From contig DOIX01000362.1 in NCBI GenBank assembly GCA_003511885.1, forward strand, positions 5,109 through 65,275: a stretch of DNA of 60,167 nucleotides. Direction: 5' to 3'. The DNA is from Cyanobacteria bacterium UBA11153 (GTDB taxonomy: Bacteria > Cyanobacteriota > Cyanobacteriia > Cyanobacteriales > Coleofasciculaceae). The position numbers were made by a program, and so were the translations under genes. Of the stretch, positions 47,251 to 56,534 are shown piece by piece (positions within the stretch are counted from its first letter, which is position 1; each line of letters starts with the position of its first letter). Under the pieces are notes generated by a model. That model worked only from the letters and a program-made list of their open reading frames with translations. It searched no databases and was not told where the DNA came from.

Positions 47251-48597
47251 TCACACATCTATCCGTCTGTGCCAAAAAGCGTTCAAGATCATCGCCTTCG
47301 TCATTGCCCAGCCTATTCGCCGAGCTGGAGGATATAAAAGGCACATAAAATAATCAGCCCAGGCATAGGAAATCAAGGTAGCGATAGCTGCACCCATCTC
47401 TTTGTAACTGGGAATCAGCCAAAGATTCAGTAAAATATTCATCACTGCCCCCGTACATTTCTCGACTAAATTATAAGTAGTTCTTCCTTCATTAATAATC
47501 CAAATTTGTGATTTAGCTACACCAAAGAAGCAAAATAGTCCTGTCCACACCTGTATGGATAATACCCCACTTCCAGAACCATACTCTTGACCAAATACGA
47601 TCGTCATTATATTTCTAGCAAAAAAGGTCATGGGTATAGCAATTGAGTAAGCTAATAAAGCCATGAGGTTGAATAGCTTTTGCAGTTTTTTGTAGTAAAT
47701 GGTTTCGCTAACTTGCTTGGCTTCAGTAATTGCAGGAGCTACAGATGATACAATGGCTATGGGAATGAAATACCAAATTTCTGATAACCTTGTGGTGACT
47801 GAATAAATTCCCACGGCGCGATCGTCTGCTAATTGTCCCAGCATTACCTGATCGATACGGAGGTAAATCATAATTGCTACTCCAGCCACCACCAAACTCC
47901 AACTTTCTTTGAGTAAACATTTGGCTCTCTGCCATCTCACACGCCAAACTTTTAGGTTTTGCCCATTGACTTGATACGCAATTGTTAAACCAACTGCTCC
48001 CAATAAATTTTCCAGGAATATTGCCCAAGCGAAAGTTATCAATGGAGCTTTGATAGAGATTAAAATAATTCGGATCCCGGTCATTATAATAAATACTATG
48101 TTTCTGGCTAAAACCGTATACTTGGACTGAACTTTGACTTGGAACCAAAAATCTATAGTATCAAAAGCTTCAAAAATTGTTCCGGCAGCAATAATTCCCA
48201 CGAGCCATTGACTTATCATGTCGTTGGGACGTACCAAAATAAGAGTTCCTATGGTTAAAAACCAGGCAATCAAACCACCAATCAGTTTAAGTGCGAACGC
48301 AGTTCCCAATATTTCTTCTTTATCAGAGGGATTGTTAATGATGTCGCGCACGACAATTCGATCTAAGCCAAGTCTGGCAAATGTGTAAAATAATGCCACA
48401 AAAGCCATCGCGTAGTTAAAGGAACCAAACTGCTGCAGACCAAGATAACGGGCAATCCAGGCTACAACAATTACACCTATCCCCATCCGCAGGATGCGAT
48501 CCGCGAATAACCAGCTTATATTTTTGATAATTTGACGAAGCTTGGGACTGAGATTGTGAATCCTTGTAATTAGCTTATTAATCATCGGTTCTAGCAC
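47251..48597 (-). CDS. Oligosaccharide flippase (Wzx-like, MOP superfamily)
   Basis: The 448-residue protein has about 12 membrane helices and the family's opening pattern, NISWLFADRILRMGIGVIVV followed by ARYLGLQQFGSFNYAMAF. It translocates lipid-linked repeat units across the plasma membrane. It is the only exopolysaccharide gene in the run on the minus strand. The frame starts at a GTG (48597); an internal ATG at 48585 is an alternative, and AGAGGAAGAG lies just before the GTG. It shares a divergent 315-base promoter region with the sulfotransferase. Confidence 0.92.
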   Translation of the reverse strand: MLEPMINKLITRIHNLSPKLRQIIKNISWLFADRILRMGIGVIVVAWIARYLGLQQFGSFNYAMAFVALFYTFARLGLDRIVVRDIINNPSDKEEILGTAFALKLIGGLIAWFLTIGTLILVRPNDMISQWLVGIIAAGTIFEAFDTIDFWFQVKVQSKYTVLARNIVFIIMTGIRIILISIKAPLITFAWAIFLENLLGAVGLTIAYQVNGQNLKVWRVRWQRAKCLLKESWSLVVAGVAIMIYLRIDQVMLGQLADDRAVGIYSVTTRLSEIWYFIPIAIVSSVAPAITEAKQVSETIYYKKLQKLFNLMALLAYSIAIPMTFFARNIMTIVFGQEYGSGSGVLSIQVWTGLFCFFGVAKSQIWIINEGRTTYNLVEKCTGAVMNILLNLWLIPSYKEMGAAIATLISYAWADYFMCLLYPPARRIGWAMTKAMILNAFWHRRIDV

Positions 48598-48912
48598 CTC
48601 TTCCTCTATTTTCGGTCAAATATTTATAGCAGTGCACTCTGGCGTAGTCACAGTACAAAAGATATAACAGTCTCCAGCTCGATCATCTATTTTCTAGATG
48701 TGTAAATACACCAGTGCGCAGCGCTATAACTTTCGTAACAAAGATCTTAAATTTAGCTGAAGAACACGAAGAATAGAAGATCTAGCTGTATTATCTCACT
48801 CTAGAGACCCAATACGGATCGGATTGAGAGGGTATAGTTTAAAATAGCTGCTAAACGCCTTTGCTATATTTGTTCTGTTTTGAGGGTAATCTATTAAGGA
48901 CAGGAAATCAAT
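48598..48912. promoter_or_regulatory. Divergent intergenic region between flippase and sulfotransferase
   Basis: This 315-base stretch must hold promoters for two divergent transcripts. I could not define convincing -35/-10 boxes; AAGGACAGGA before 48913 is a usable ribosome-binding site. No gene was seen. Confidence 0.45.
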
Positions 48913-49908
48913 ATGTTAAGACAGAACAAAATTGAGGAATCTTTACAAAATGCTAGCCCAGCTCTAGATAGCTCCTATTTGTCTTTACTTAAGGATGTAG
49001 AGGTTCAGCCTATCTTTATTATGGGAGATCACCGCTCTGGAACAACTTTGCTGTACAAATTATTAGCCGCAACCGAATGTTTTAACGTTGTCACAGCTTA
49101 CCATATTATTAAGTATAATGAACTTTTGTTTCATCAGATTAATCAAACTGAGGTGCGATCGCAAAAAGAGCTGGACGAACATTTCCAATTCCTCGGCTTG
49201 CAAAATCGCATTATTGACAAAGTTGCTGTCACTTCCTCCCTGCCAGAAGAATATGGATTTATATTAGAAAATGCTGGTAAACCTTCCCATATATGTCCAG
49301 AAAACTTAGGGATATTTATAGAGTTATGTAAAAAAATACAATTTGTCTCTGAGCCAAACCGAGATCTCTTACTGAAAAACCCGTGGGATTTTACCAACTT
49401 TCTCTATATTAAGCAAGCTTTTCCTCAATCCAGATTTATTTTCCTACACCGACAGCCAATTCACATAATTAATTCTCAGTTAAAAGCTAGCCGCTCCCTA
49501 CTGAAAATGAAGAGTCTTTATAGCACCCTTATCTCCAAGCAATATAACAAAATGTACGATAACCCTTGGCATCTTTTATATCAGCGGTTGCTAAATTCAG
49601 TATTTTCCTCTCGCTCTTTACGTCGAGCTACTCAAGATGTTGCTAATGCTTTATCCTACTTCATCGAGAGTGTTAACTCAGTACCCAATACCGACTATAT
49701 CTGTATTAAATATGAAGAGCTATCCCAAGATACCGAAACAGTTGTCTTGAGAATTTTAAACTTTTTGGGATTAGAGCCGAAGTCACCTTTATCCTATAAC
49801 ACAGTAATTGAATCCCGTCCCCTTCGCCTCTTGCCAGAGATTGAGGTAAAATATGATGATCTATATCGGGAACTGAGATCGTATTTTGATTACTTTGGTT
49901 ACAATTAA
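48913..49908 (+). CDS. Sulfotransferase family protein
   Basis: The enzyme would transfer sulfate from PAPS to an acceptor, probably a sugar of the exopolysaccharide. The 331-residue protein has the 5'-phosphosulfate-binding loop IFIMGDHRSGTTLLYKLL (about 34-51, matching the P-loop-like SGTT of the family) and the 3'-phosphate site FIFLHRQPIHIINSQLKASRS (split by its spacing, about 175-194) with the conserved Arg and Ser. The C-terminal YICIKYEELSQD is also typical. Its codon usage and base composition are AT-rich, like the next gene. Such genes accompany sulfated exopolysaccharides in cyanobacteria. Confidence 0.88.
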   Translation: MLRQNKIEESLQNASPALDSSYLSLLKDVEVQPIFIMGDHRSGTTLLYKLLAATECFNVVTAYHIIKYNELLFHQINQTEVRSQKELDEHFQFLGLQNRIIDKVAVTSSLPEEYGFILENAGKPSHICPENLGIFIELCKKIQFVSEPNRDLLLKNPWDFTNFLYIKQAFPQSRFIFLHRQPIHIINSQLKASRSLLKMKSLYSTLISKQYNKMYDNPWHLLYQRLLNSVFSSRSLRRATQDVANALSYFIESVNSVPNTDYICIKYEELSQDTETVVLRILNFLGLEPKSPLSYNTVIESRPLRLLPEIEVKYDDLYRELRSYFDYFGYN

Positions 49909-49967
49909 TAACTATAATTATTTTATATAGGCAAAATTGAAAAAACGCAATAAAGTGTCAATATAAC

Positions 49968-51668
49968 ATGAATAATATAGACAGCAAAAGAGCCAACACA
50001 AAAACAGTCAGCCGTCACGAATATTATTGGTTAACAATCTCATTGGTTGGAATAATTTTTCTTTATTTATTGACTCTATCAAAAAATCATACGGAGGGAG
50101 AAGACTCGATTTATTATATTATGCAGGTTACAGATGGTTCAGCAGATAAGCTGTTTCATCCCAATCACCTACTCTTCAATTACTTGCACAGAATTATCTA
50201 TAATGTATGGATATGGTTAGGATATACAAGAACTGCTGAATTGTCGATGCAATTAGTCACTGTCGTCACGGCAATTATTTGTCTATTTTTAATTTATTCA
50301 TTAGCAAAAAAAATAAGTTTACACAATAGAACAGCTCTTTTCTTGACAGGCTTAGTTACGACATCTTATGGATTTTGGATATACAGCGTACAAGGGGAAA
50401 CCTATATCCCTCCCTTGTTATTTGTTCTCCTATCTGGATATCAACTGGTTAACCTGTACAATCCTCATGCGCAAAATTTCGTAATGCCCAAATTATTCCC
50501 TATTATCCGATTGGGAATTTATGCCGCATTAGCCACATTAATACACCAACAACACGTATTCTTAATACCCGTCATAGCTTTGACATTATTTGAGATATGG
50601 AGAAAGTTTCACCGCCATACCGGAATAGCATTCTTAGTCAGTAGGATCTCTGTTTTCCTGGGTACAGCTATTTCGATTGTAGGTACAACCTACTTATACG
50701 TTAGCTATACCATCTTTAATACCACTAATTTAAGTGAAGCAATACTTTGGGCAAAAGGTTCAGCTAGAGGAGGGTTATTCACACCATTTTCATGGACTTC
50801 ACCCTTGAAAGCAGTAGTTGGTATGATTAAAACAGTTTGGGGAACTAATTTTTTGTTTGGTTATCAATGGTTCTCAAAATTTGCCCAATCTATGTTTCCT
50901 AATAAATTAATTGTTGAGGAACAATATTTGGCAGATTCTATAAGTAATTATAGGCTATTAATCATCTCAGTATCAATGGTTATAAGTGGAATAATTGCGG
51001 GAATATTATTAGCTAGATTGGCTCAAAGTATTTTTATAAAAAAAAATAGAGCAAAAGACAATGATAATTTACCTAGAAAGATATTATCGATTTTTTGTAT
51101 TTGGTTCTTAGCAATATATGGAGGTGCAATAATTTTATGGGAGCCAGATAATATAGAATTTTGGATTGCAGTTACTCCAATTTTTTATTTATGGATAGCC
51201 ATACAGTTAAATATATGGGCTGACAATATTAAGCCTGCTTTATATTTTATATTATTAGTAACCATGTTTTTAGCGAATCTTTTGGGAGGAGCCTTACCGT
51301 ACTCTAGCCGTCAAACAGATTATTGGTATCAGGCTAATGCTTTTTTAATTGCTCGCACGACAAAAAGTGACTTGATTATAACCGAGTGTGGTTATATCTG
51401 TACAGGATATCTAGAATTTTATACCGATGGGACAATACTGCCTGCTTCATCAATAGATAGTGGCAAACTTGTGAAAACAATCCAAGAACATCATCAGGGT
51501 AATGTAATTATTTCCTCTTGGGCTTTAACTCCTCCACCAGGTTTGGGAAATCAACTAGAGACGAGAAACGATCGAGAAATATTGGCAACCATTGATTCAT
51601 TTAAAGATAACCTGGTGGAAATCCACCGCGATAAATTTCAAACCTTGTGGCAGTTTAAACATAAATAA
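49968..51668 (+). CDS. Multi-spanning membrane protein, GT-C-like
   Basis: The 566-residue protein has about 10 membrane helices (from about residue 22), a first outside loop with GEDSIYYIMQV and FHPNHLLFNYLH carrying an acidic pair as in GT-C transferases, and a C-terminal outside domain of about 120 residues (DLIITECGYICTG). I infer a lipid-linked-sugar transferase or related polysaccharide-modifying protein, but no named family is certain. The gene is noticeably richer in A+T than the wzc/wza region, which may reflect horizontal acquisition together with the sulfotransferase. It is 59 bases downstream of that gene. Confidence 0.7.
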   Translation: MNNIDSKRANTKTVSRHEYYWLTISLVGIIFLYLLTLSKNHTEGEDSIYYIMQVTDGSADKLFHPNHLLFNYLHRIIYNVWIWLGYTRTAELSMQLVTVVTAIICLFLIYSLAKKISLHNRTALFLTGLVTTSYGFWIYSVQGETYIPPLLFVLLSGYQLVNLYNPHAQNFVMPKLFPIIRLGIYAALATLIHQQHVFLIPVIALTLFEIWRKFHRHTGIAFLVSRISVFLGTAISIVGTTYLYVSYTIFNTTNLSEAILWAKGSARGGLFTPFSWTSPLKAVVGMIKTVWGTNFLFGYQWFSKFAQSMFPNKLIVEEQYLADSISNYRLLIISVSMVISGIIAGILLARLAQSIFIKKNRAKDNDNLPRKILSIFCIWFLAIYGGAIILWEPDNIEFWIAVTPIFYLWIAIQLNIWADNIKPALYFILLVTMFLANLLGGALPYSSRQTDYWYQANAFLIARTTKSDLIITECGYICTGYLEFYTDGTILPASSIDSGKLVKTIQEHHQGNVIISSWALTPPPGLGNQLETRNDREILATIDSFKDNLVEIHRDKFQTLWQFKHK

Positions 51669-51700
51669 AAAGGAGGATTAGATGAATAATAATTACCATA

Positions 51701-51823
51701 TTATACCAAATCCGCTTTTAAAACCCCCGTTATCATCTCAATGATTTTTCTCCCCAGCCCCCAGCCTCTTGCCTAAGAGGGTTTTTGAAGATAATGGGGG
51801 TAGCTAACCCGGATTTGATATTA
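51701..51823. repeat. MITE-like palindromic element
   Basis: Near-perfect inverted ends, TTATACCAAATCCG at 51701-51714 and CGGATTTGATATTA at 51810-51823, enclose a second inner pair (ACCCCCGTTATCATC with GAAGATAATGGGGGT). The 123-base unit has no coding capacity. The ATACCAAATCCG ends resemble a miniature-element end seen widely in cyanobacteria. Confidence 0.7.
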
Positions 51824-51917
51824 CTCGATGGCGATCGCAATTAGTCACGCTACTTAAACACTCCATTCAACACAAAGATATATTCACACAATAAGTCGCA
51901 TATTTATCGGAGGTCAA

Positions 51918-52487
51918 ATGATCGACGCATTTAGAGCAGATATAGATCGTTACGTCGCAATGGATGAGCGAAGCTGGCTCATTTCTATCTTAACCAGGCA
52001 AGGTTTATGGGCACTGGCTGAATATAGATTTAGTCATTGGGTTTATACCGAACTTCATTTACCCGCAATTAGACAGATTTTGCTCTTATTTTGCGTTGTA
52101 TGGCATAAACTGATCGAAATTACAACCGGAATTGATTTGCCCAAACAGACAGACATCGGTAAAGGACTTTATATCCCTCACTTCGGTGGAATTTTTGTCC
52201 ATTACAATGCTAAAATTGGTGAATATTGCACTTTGGGACAAGATGTAACGATTGGGTGGGGAGGCAGGGGAAATGATAAAGGGTGTCCTCAAATTGGCAA
52301 TCGAGTTTGCATAGGAGCTGGTGCTAAAATTATAGGTTCCATAAAAGTTGGCGATGATGTGGCGATTGGAGTCAATGCTGTTGTGACAAAAGATTTGCCC
52401 AATAATGCTGTAGCTGTCGGTGTTCCTGCTAAGATTGTTAGTTATAAAGGTTGTGAGGATTTAATGATTTATCCGAAGGAATCATAA
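51918..52487 (+). CDS. Serine-acetyltransferase-like hexapeptide acyltransferase
   Basis: The 189-residue protein has a helical N-terminus (AFRADIDRYVAMDERSW) and a left-handed beta-helix of hexapeptide repeats from about residue 75. The active-site loop reads GLYIPHFGGIFVHYNAKIGE, with His in the position of the CysE His. It ends VPAKIVSYKG. Proteins like this in polysaccharide loci (WcaB type) are usually sugar O-acetyltransferases rather than cysteine-biosynthesis enzymes. The ATG at 51918 follows CGGAGG, a strong ribosome-binding site. It is separated from the preceding gene by the MITE-like element and may have its own promoter. Confidence 0.85.
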   Translation: MIDAFRADIDRYVAMDERSWLISILTRQGLWALAEYRFSHWVYTELHLPAIRQILLLFCVVWHKLIEITTGIDLPKQTDIGKGLYIPHFGGIFVHYNAKIGEYCTLGQDVTIGWGGRGNDKGCPQIGNRVCIGAGAKIIGSIKVGDDVAIGVNAVVTKDLPNNAVAVGVPAKIVSYKGCEDLMIYPKES

Positions 52488-52713
52488 CTAATTAAATAAG
52501 GCAAACATGCACCTTATATTCTCGATCGCCTCTTTAATAACGGGGCTGGGGGGGGTAAAAATGCGAATCTCCAAGTATCTTTTCCTTCATCGGAAGCCTC
52601 CTCTTCTTTACAAAATTTCGATTCGATTATCTGACTCGTTACCCATGAGATCTCAATAGTTACATTTTTTACTCTTTAATTATTAAATTACTATCGTTGA
52701 TGGCTCGATATAT

Positions 52714-53364
52714 ATGTTAAAAAAGATCCTAGCGTTTATTATTAGTGCGATTCCCTGTAATTTATTCAGAATAATCTTTTACAGAATTATCTTAAAATAC
52801 CAGATTTCTTTTTCGTCTAGAATTGGTTTGTTTACCGTCATCGCCGTTGATGAAGCGACTATCATTGATGCCAAAATCGGCAAATTTAATAAATTTGTTG
52901 GTCCCTATCGCCTGGAAATTGATGAAGGATCGTTCATTGGATATAAAAATAATTTTAACTGCGGTGAATGGGTTGTGAATTTTCCAGACTCTCAGTATCT
53001 CAGAACCTGTAAAATTGGGAAAAAGACATTGATTACTAATTTCCATTTTATCGATACATCGGGCGGTTTTGAGTTAAATGAAAACTCATGGCTAGCAGGT
53101 AAAAGCAGCGAATTTTGGACTCATGGTGCAGGGGCAGTGGATCGAGCTATTTCTATCGGCAAAGATTGCTATATTGGATCGGGTGTTAAATTAGCACCGG
53201 GAGTCGTAATCGGTAATAATAATCTGATTGGTTTGGGCAGTGTCCTCACCCAAAATTTTAATGTTGAGAATGCGTTAATTGCTGGCAATCCAGCCAAAGT
53301 TATCCGAGAAAATTATTTTTGGCAGAAAGGTGCATGGGGGAAAGATTATCGTCATGATTCCTAA
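52714..53364 (+). CDS. Hexapeptide-repeat acyltransferase
   Basis: The 216-residue protein has a short hydrophobic N-terminus (ILAFIISAIPCNLFRIIFY) and hexapeptide repeats (IGKFNKFVGP, IGKDCYIGSGVKLAPGVVIGN, NNLIGLGSVLTQNF), ending AGNPAKVIREN. It belongs to the left-handed beta-helix acetyltransferase group common in exopolysaccharide loci (WcaF/WbbJ-like), but the usual active-site His loop is less clear (LITNFHFIDTSGG). The coding end overlaps the next gene's start by 11 bases. Confidence 0.8.
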   Translation: MLKKILAFIISAIPCNLFRIIFYRIILKYQISFSSRIGLFTVIAVDEATIIDAKIGKFNKFVGPYRLEIDEGSFIGYKNNFNCGEWVVNFPDSQYLRTCKIGKKTLITNFHFIDTSGGFELNENSWLAGKSSEFWTHGAGAVDRAISIGKDCYIGSGVKLAPGVVIGNNNLIGLGSVLTQNFNVENALIAGNPAKVIRENYFWQKGAWGKDYRHDS

Positions 53365-53857
53365 GATCATATCTGGATTTACAACTTTTTTAATTACCAC
53401 TCTAACCATTCTCACCATCCACCCCAAAATTGCCACCGCCCAACGCTGTTTCGTCGAATGGCAAATCAACGAACCCACCGTCAGGTGCGATCGCGCCCCT
53501 GGCAATATCTTCACTATACCAGGATATAATCCTGGACGGCGTATTCTTTTGAATAATACTTGTCCTCACCCTATCAAAACCGCTCTCAGAATTCAAGACC
53601 TCAGCGATACTTGGGTGACATTAGGCTGGTGGACTGTTACAGGTAACGATAAACTTGTTTTAGCAACCGATATTCAGGACATCAGAACCAGAAATTCCAC
53701 TTTTTACTTCTACGGAGAAAGTATTGATGGCAGCAATAGGCGTTGGTTTGGTAGCTATTTCAGTAGCTTCGGTAACAAAACCTTAAAGATGGCAGAACGC
53801 ATTTTTTCCCTCAATCCAGATGGTGATTTTAGCCATACCATCCGTTGTGACTCTTAG
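53354..53857 (+). CDS. Small secreted protein, DUF1036-like
   Basis: The 167-residue product starts at the ATG at 53354 (a longer TTG frame from 53279 lies inside the acyltransferase gene). It has a clear signal peptide (IPKIISGFTTFLITTLTILT, cut near ATAQ). The mature part has NNTCPHPIKTALRIQD, TWVTLGWWTV and FYFYGESIDGSNRRWFGSYF, the aromatic pattern of DUF1036 proteins, whose function is unknown. The two outer Cys (RCFVEW near the start, IRCDS at the end) may form a disulfide. The 11-base overlap suggests coupling to the acyltransferase gene. Confidence 0.75.
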   Translation: MIPKIISGFTTFLITTLTILTIHPKIATAQRCFVEWQINEPTVRCDRAPGNIFTIPGYNPGRRILLNNTCPHPIKTALRIQDLSDTWVTLGWWTVTGNDKLVLATDIQDIRTRNSTFYFYGESIDGSNRRWFGSYFSSFGNKTLKMAERIFSLNPDGDFSHTIRCDS

Positions 53858-54427
53858 TCACTACACTCTAATCCACCACATCACTAAATATTTTAGGTTT
53901 TCTTAAGTTTTTCACTTGTGAAAGGAGTGTTGAAATTAGGGTGTCAAGAGTGGCAATGACAACGGAAATTCCCAAAACGATGAAAGCTACTAGGGTAAAA
54001 ACCACCCTGATGAGGATGGATGTTATTTTGTTAATTTTGGCAATCATTTACAGCTTTTTGAATTTGATGATATTTCTTATTACAAGATGTAATAAAGTGT
54101 TAAGCAATGTCAAGAGAGTTAAAGGCAATAGAGAATGGGGAATTGGGAATGGGGAACAGCACAAGAGTTTCTCATTCAAAACTCAAAACTCTCCCACTCA
54201 AAGCTTCGAGCATCCGCTCTCCCACTCCCCATTCGATTTTCCGGGGCTAGAAACTCTCATCAGCCCCTGCATAATAGTTCCCCGATCTCCATTTCCAGGT
54301 AACAGGGAACACATAAATCAGCGATCGCGATCGCTGCCAGACAATAGCTCGCCATGATAAAATGCCGCCACATCTGGGTGGCGGATGTAGCTGGTAGGTA
54401 TGATACAAAATCCCCGTTACTGGGCCT
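53858..54427. other. 570-base gene-free region
   Basis: The stretch has simple-sequence blocks (GAATGGGGAATTGGGAATGGGG near 54131, and CTCCCAC copies near 54190-54235). A 138-codon frame (53941-54357) starts with a plausible membrane helix but then runs through these repeats and is unlikely to be real. A second near-identical palindromic GCGATCGCGATCGC site lies near 54321. Confidence 0.5.
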
Positions 54428-55939
54428 CTACCCCCCAAATCTTGCCGCTAAAGCCTTTCGCGCCTCTTCTCTGTCATCAAAATGGATTTTCTCCGTACCG
54501 AGAATTTGATAATCTTCGTGCCCCTTCCCAGCAATTAAAACCCCATCTCCTGGTTGTGCTTCTAGGATAGCAGTGCGAATTGCTGCAGCGCGATCGCAAA
54601 TTACCAAAGGTTTGGCTGATGGCTCAATTCCTTCTAGGATATCTTGGAGAATCTTTTCTGGATCTTCGGTGCGCGGGTTATCTGAAGTCACAACCGCAAT
54701 ATCGGCAAGCTCCGCGCCAATTTTACCCATTTTGGGACGTTTAGTGCGATCGCGATCGCCCCCACAGCCAAAAACGCAAATCATTTTGCCCTGAATGAAG
54801 GGGCGAGAAGCCTTGAGCAAATTCTCTAAACTATCGGGAGTGTGAGCATAATCAACAATTACACTAATATCCTGATCCGGTTTAATTTGTACCCTTTCCA
54901 TCCTGCCGGGTACACCTGTAAATTGCGGTAATGCTGCTACCACTCCATCTAAACTTAGTCCCAGATGTAACACAGTTCCCGCTGCTGCCAGCATATTGGA
55001 TAAATTGTACTGACCTACCAGAGGTAATTGGAAAGAAGCCTCTCCCATAGGAGTATGGAGAATACCACTCACTCCAGTCGATCCATAGTTTAATTCACTC
55101 AGCCATAAATCGGCTGATTCTTTCTCTATGCTATAACTCCAAACTTGTTCTGGCTTAAGTTGCCCAATTAATCTTTGGCCGTATTCATCGTCAGCATTAA
55201 TAATTGCCTTACCCTGGAGATAAGTTGGACAAAATAGCAAAGCTTTGGCAGCAAAATAGTCCTCCATATCGCGGTGATAATCCAAATGGTCTTGGGTAAG
55301 ATTAGTAAACGCAGCTACCTCAAAGCCACACCCCATCACTCTACCTTGTGCCAGGGCATGGGAACTCACTTCCATTACCCCAAACTCACACCCTGCTGAA
55401 ACTGCCAACTTCAGTTGTTGTTGCAGTTCAACAGGAAAAGGGGTAGTATGAACTGCCGTTTGCTCAAAACCTTGCCAACGGGCATAAAGAGTACCAAAAA
55501 GTGCTGTCGGCAACTGGGCATGAGTGAGGATAAATTCAATCAGATGAGTGGTAGTCGTTTTACCATTTGTACCTGTCACCCCAATCATTTTCATCTGTTG
55601 GGCTGGGTAACCGTAAAAAGCCGCCGCCACAGAAGCACAGGCAGCAGTCATATCCTCTGCTGCAATTACACAGGGAATTTCTCCTGAGTTTTCCTTTGCT
55701 GTGGGCGGACATTTGGCGACAGCTTGGGCAGAAATTAATCCTGCTACTGCACCCGCAGAAATAGCACTTTCCCAGAATTCTCCGCCATCAACTCTGGTTC
55801 CCGGCATCCCGATAAACAAATCACCTGATTTACAGGCGTGAGAATTAGTAGAAATTCCGGTAATTTCAACATCCATAGCTGGATGATTCGTAATTGACAC
55901 AATATTTGGAATTGTTGCTAATAAATCGCGCAGCTTCAT
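54428..55939 (-). CDS. murE: UDP-MurNAc-L-Ala-D-Glu:meso-diaminopimelate ligase
   Basis: MurE adds the third amino acid of the peptidoglycan stem peptide. The 503-residue protein has the Mur ligase layout: an N-terminal UDP-binding domain (GISTNSHACKSGDLFIGMPG), the ATP-binding domain with GVTGTNGKTTTTHLIE (about 120), and the C-terminal domain with VTSDNPRTEDPE. DNPR is the motif that selects meso-diaminopimelate rather than Lys. The ATG at 55939 is preferred over a TTG three bases upstream. It is the only murein gene here; a glutaredoxin-like gene lies 125 bases upstream on the same strand. Confidence 0.97.
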   Translation of the reverse strand: MKLRDLLATIPNIVSITNHPAMDVEITGISTNSHACKSGDLFIGMPGTRVDGGEFWESAISAGAVAGLISAQAVAKCPPTAKENSGEIPCVIAAEDMTAACASVAAAFYGYPAQQMKMIGVTGTNGKTTTTHLIEFILTHAQLPTALFGTLYARWQGFEQTAVHTTPFPVELQQQLKLAVSAGCEFGVMEVSSHALAQGRVMGCGFEVAAFTNLTQDHLDYHRDMEDYFAAKALLFCPTYLQGKAIINADDEYGQRLIGQLKPEQVWSYSIEKESADLWLSELNYGSTGVSGILHTPMGEASFQLPLVGQYNLSNMLAAAGTVLHLGLSLDGVVAALPQFTGVPGRMERVQIKPDQDISVIVDYAHTPDSLENLLKASRPFIQGKMICVFGCGGDRDRTKRPKMGKIGAELADIAVVTSDNPRTEDPEKILQDILEGIEPSAKPLVICDRAAAIRTAILEAQPGDGVLIAGKGHEDYQILGTEKIHFDDREEARKALAARFGG

Positions 55940-56064
55940 CAAATTAAATCCTCACACACGGGAATGGGGAATGGGAAAGGAAGGGACAAGGAAGATAAGG
56001 AAGACAAGGAAGACATTCTTTTTTCCCTCCCTCTTCCCCCTCTTCCCCCTCCTCCTCAATTTGA

Positions 56065-56328
56065 CTAATTTCCTGGTATATATTTCTGTAACATTTGTAC
56101 CAATTGCTGTACCGTTAATCGTGGAGAAGGACGAGGGAGGGGTTGTTCTTTGCCAGAAATCTTGCAGCACAAGACAGGTACTTCGTACTGATAAGCTTGC
56201 CACCAATCCTCGCTGTTAGTAATGTCTCGTACTTCCAGTACAAGATTTAAACCTTGAATCTGTTCTAGTTTTTCGTGTAAACCCTCACACAAATGGCAAC
56301 CGGGTTTAGTGTAGAGAATTAATTCCAT
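56065..56328 (-). CDS. Glutaredoxin-family protein
   Basis: The 87-residue protein has a thioredoxin fold with MELILYTKPGCHLCEGL: the redox pair Cys11-x-x-Cys14 (CHLC) at the start of helix 1, a cis-Pro segment (EVPVLCC), and RLTVQQLVQMLQ at the end. This is the DUF836/glutaredoxin-like group, probably a small disulfide reductase in the cytoplasm. An additional Cys pair follows the cis-Pro (VLCCKI). It lies upstream of murE, separated by low-complexity sequence. Confidence 0.88.
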   Translation of the reverse strand: MELILYTKPGCHLCEGLHEKLEQIQGLNLVLEVRDITNSEDWWQAYQYEVPVLCCKISGKEQPLPRPSPRLTVQQLVQMLQKYIPGN

Positions 56329-56461
56329 CTGCTGAATAGGGAATAGGGAGTGGAACAGCGGATCCCGAAGTGGCTAGTGGTACAGCGGATGCCCTAGTGG
56401 GGAGAAAAAAAAGTCTCCCTTGTCTCCCCAGCCCCTAGCACCCCTACTCCGTTTCAGAATA

Positions 56462-56534
56462 CGCTCTCGGAGGGATTTGAACCCCCGACCAAAGGATTAG
56501 AAATCCCTTGCTCTATCCCCTGAGCTACGAGAGC
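56462..56534 (-). tRNA. tRNA-Arg (anticodon UCU)
   Basis: The minus strand folds as a complete cloverleaf: acceptor GCTCTCG pairs with CGAGAGC, D stem GCTC/GAGC, anticodon stem AGGGA/TCCTT with loop TTTCTAA (anticodon TCT), and T arm with TTCAAAT. The discriminator is G; CCA is not encoded. It reads AGA codons (and AGG by wobble). Confidence 0.97.

Noticed and set aside
51918..52487. Cysteine-biosynthesis serine acetyltransferase
   Set aside because: The protein is short, lies in a polysaccharide locus and has a WcaB-type layout; a sugar O-acetyltransferase role is more likely.
53941..54357. A 138-codon plus-strand frame with an N-terminal hydrophobic helix
   Set aside because: After the first 60 residues it reads through low-complexity intergenic repeats, and the composition is not protein-like.
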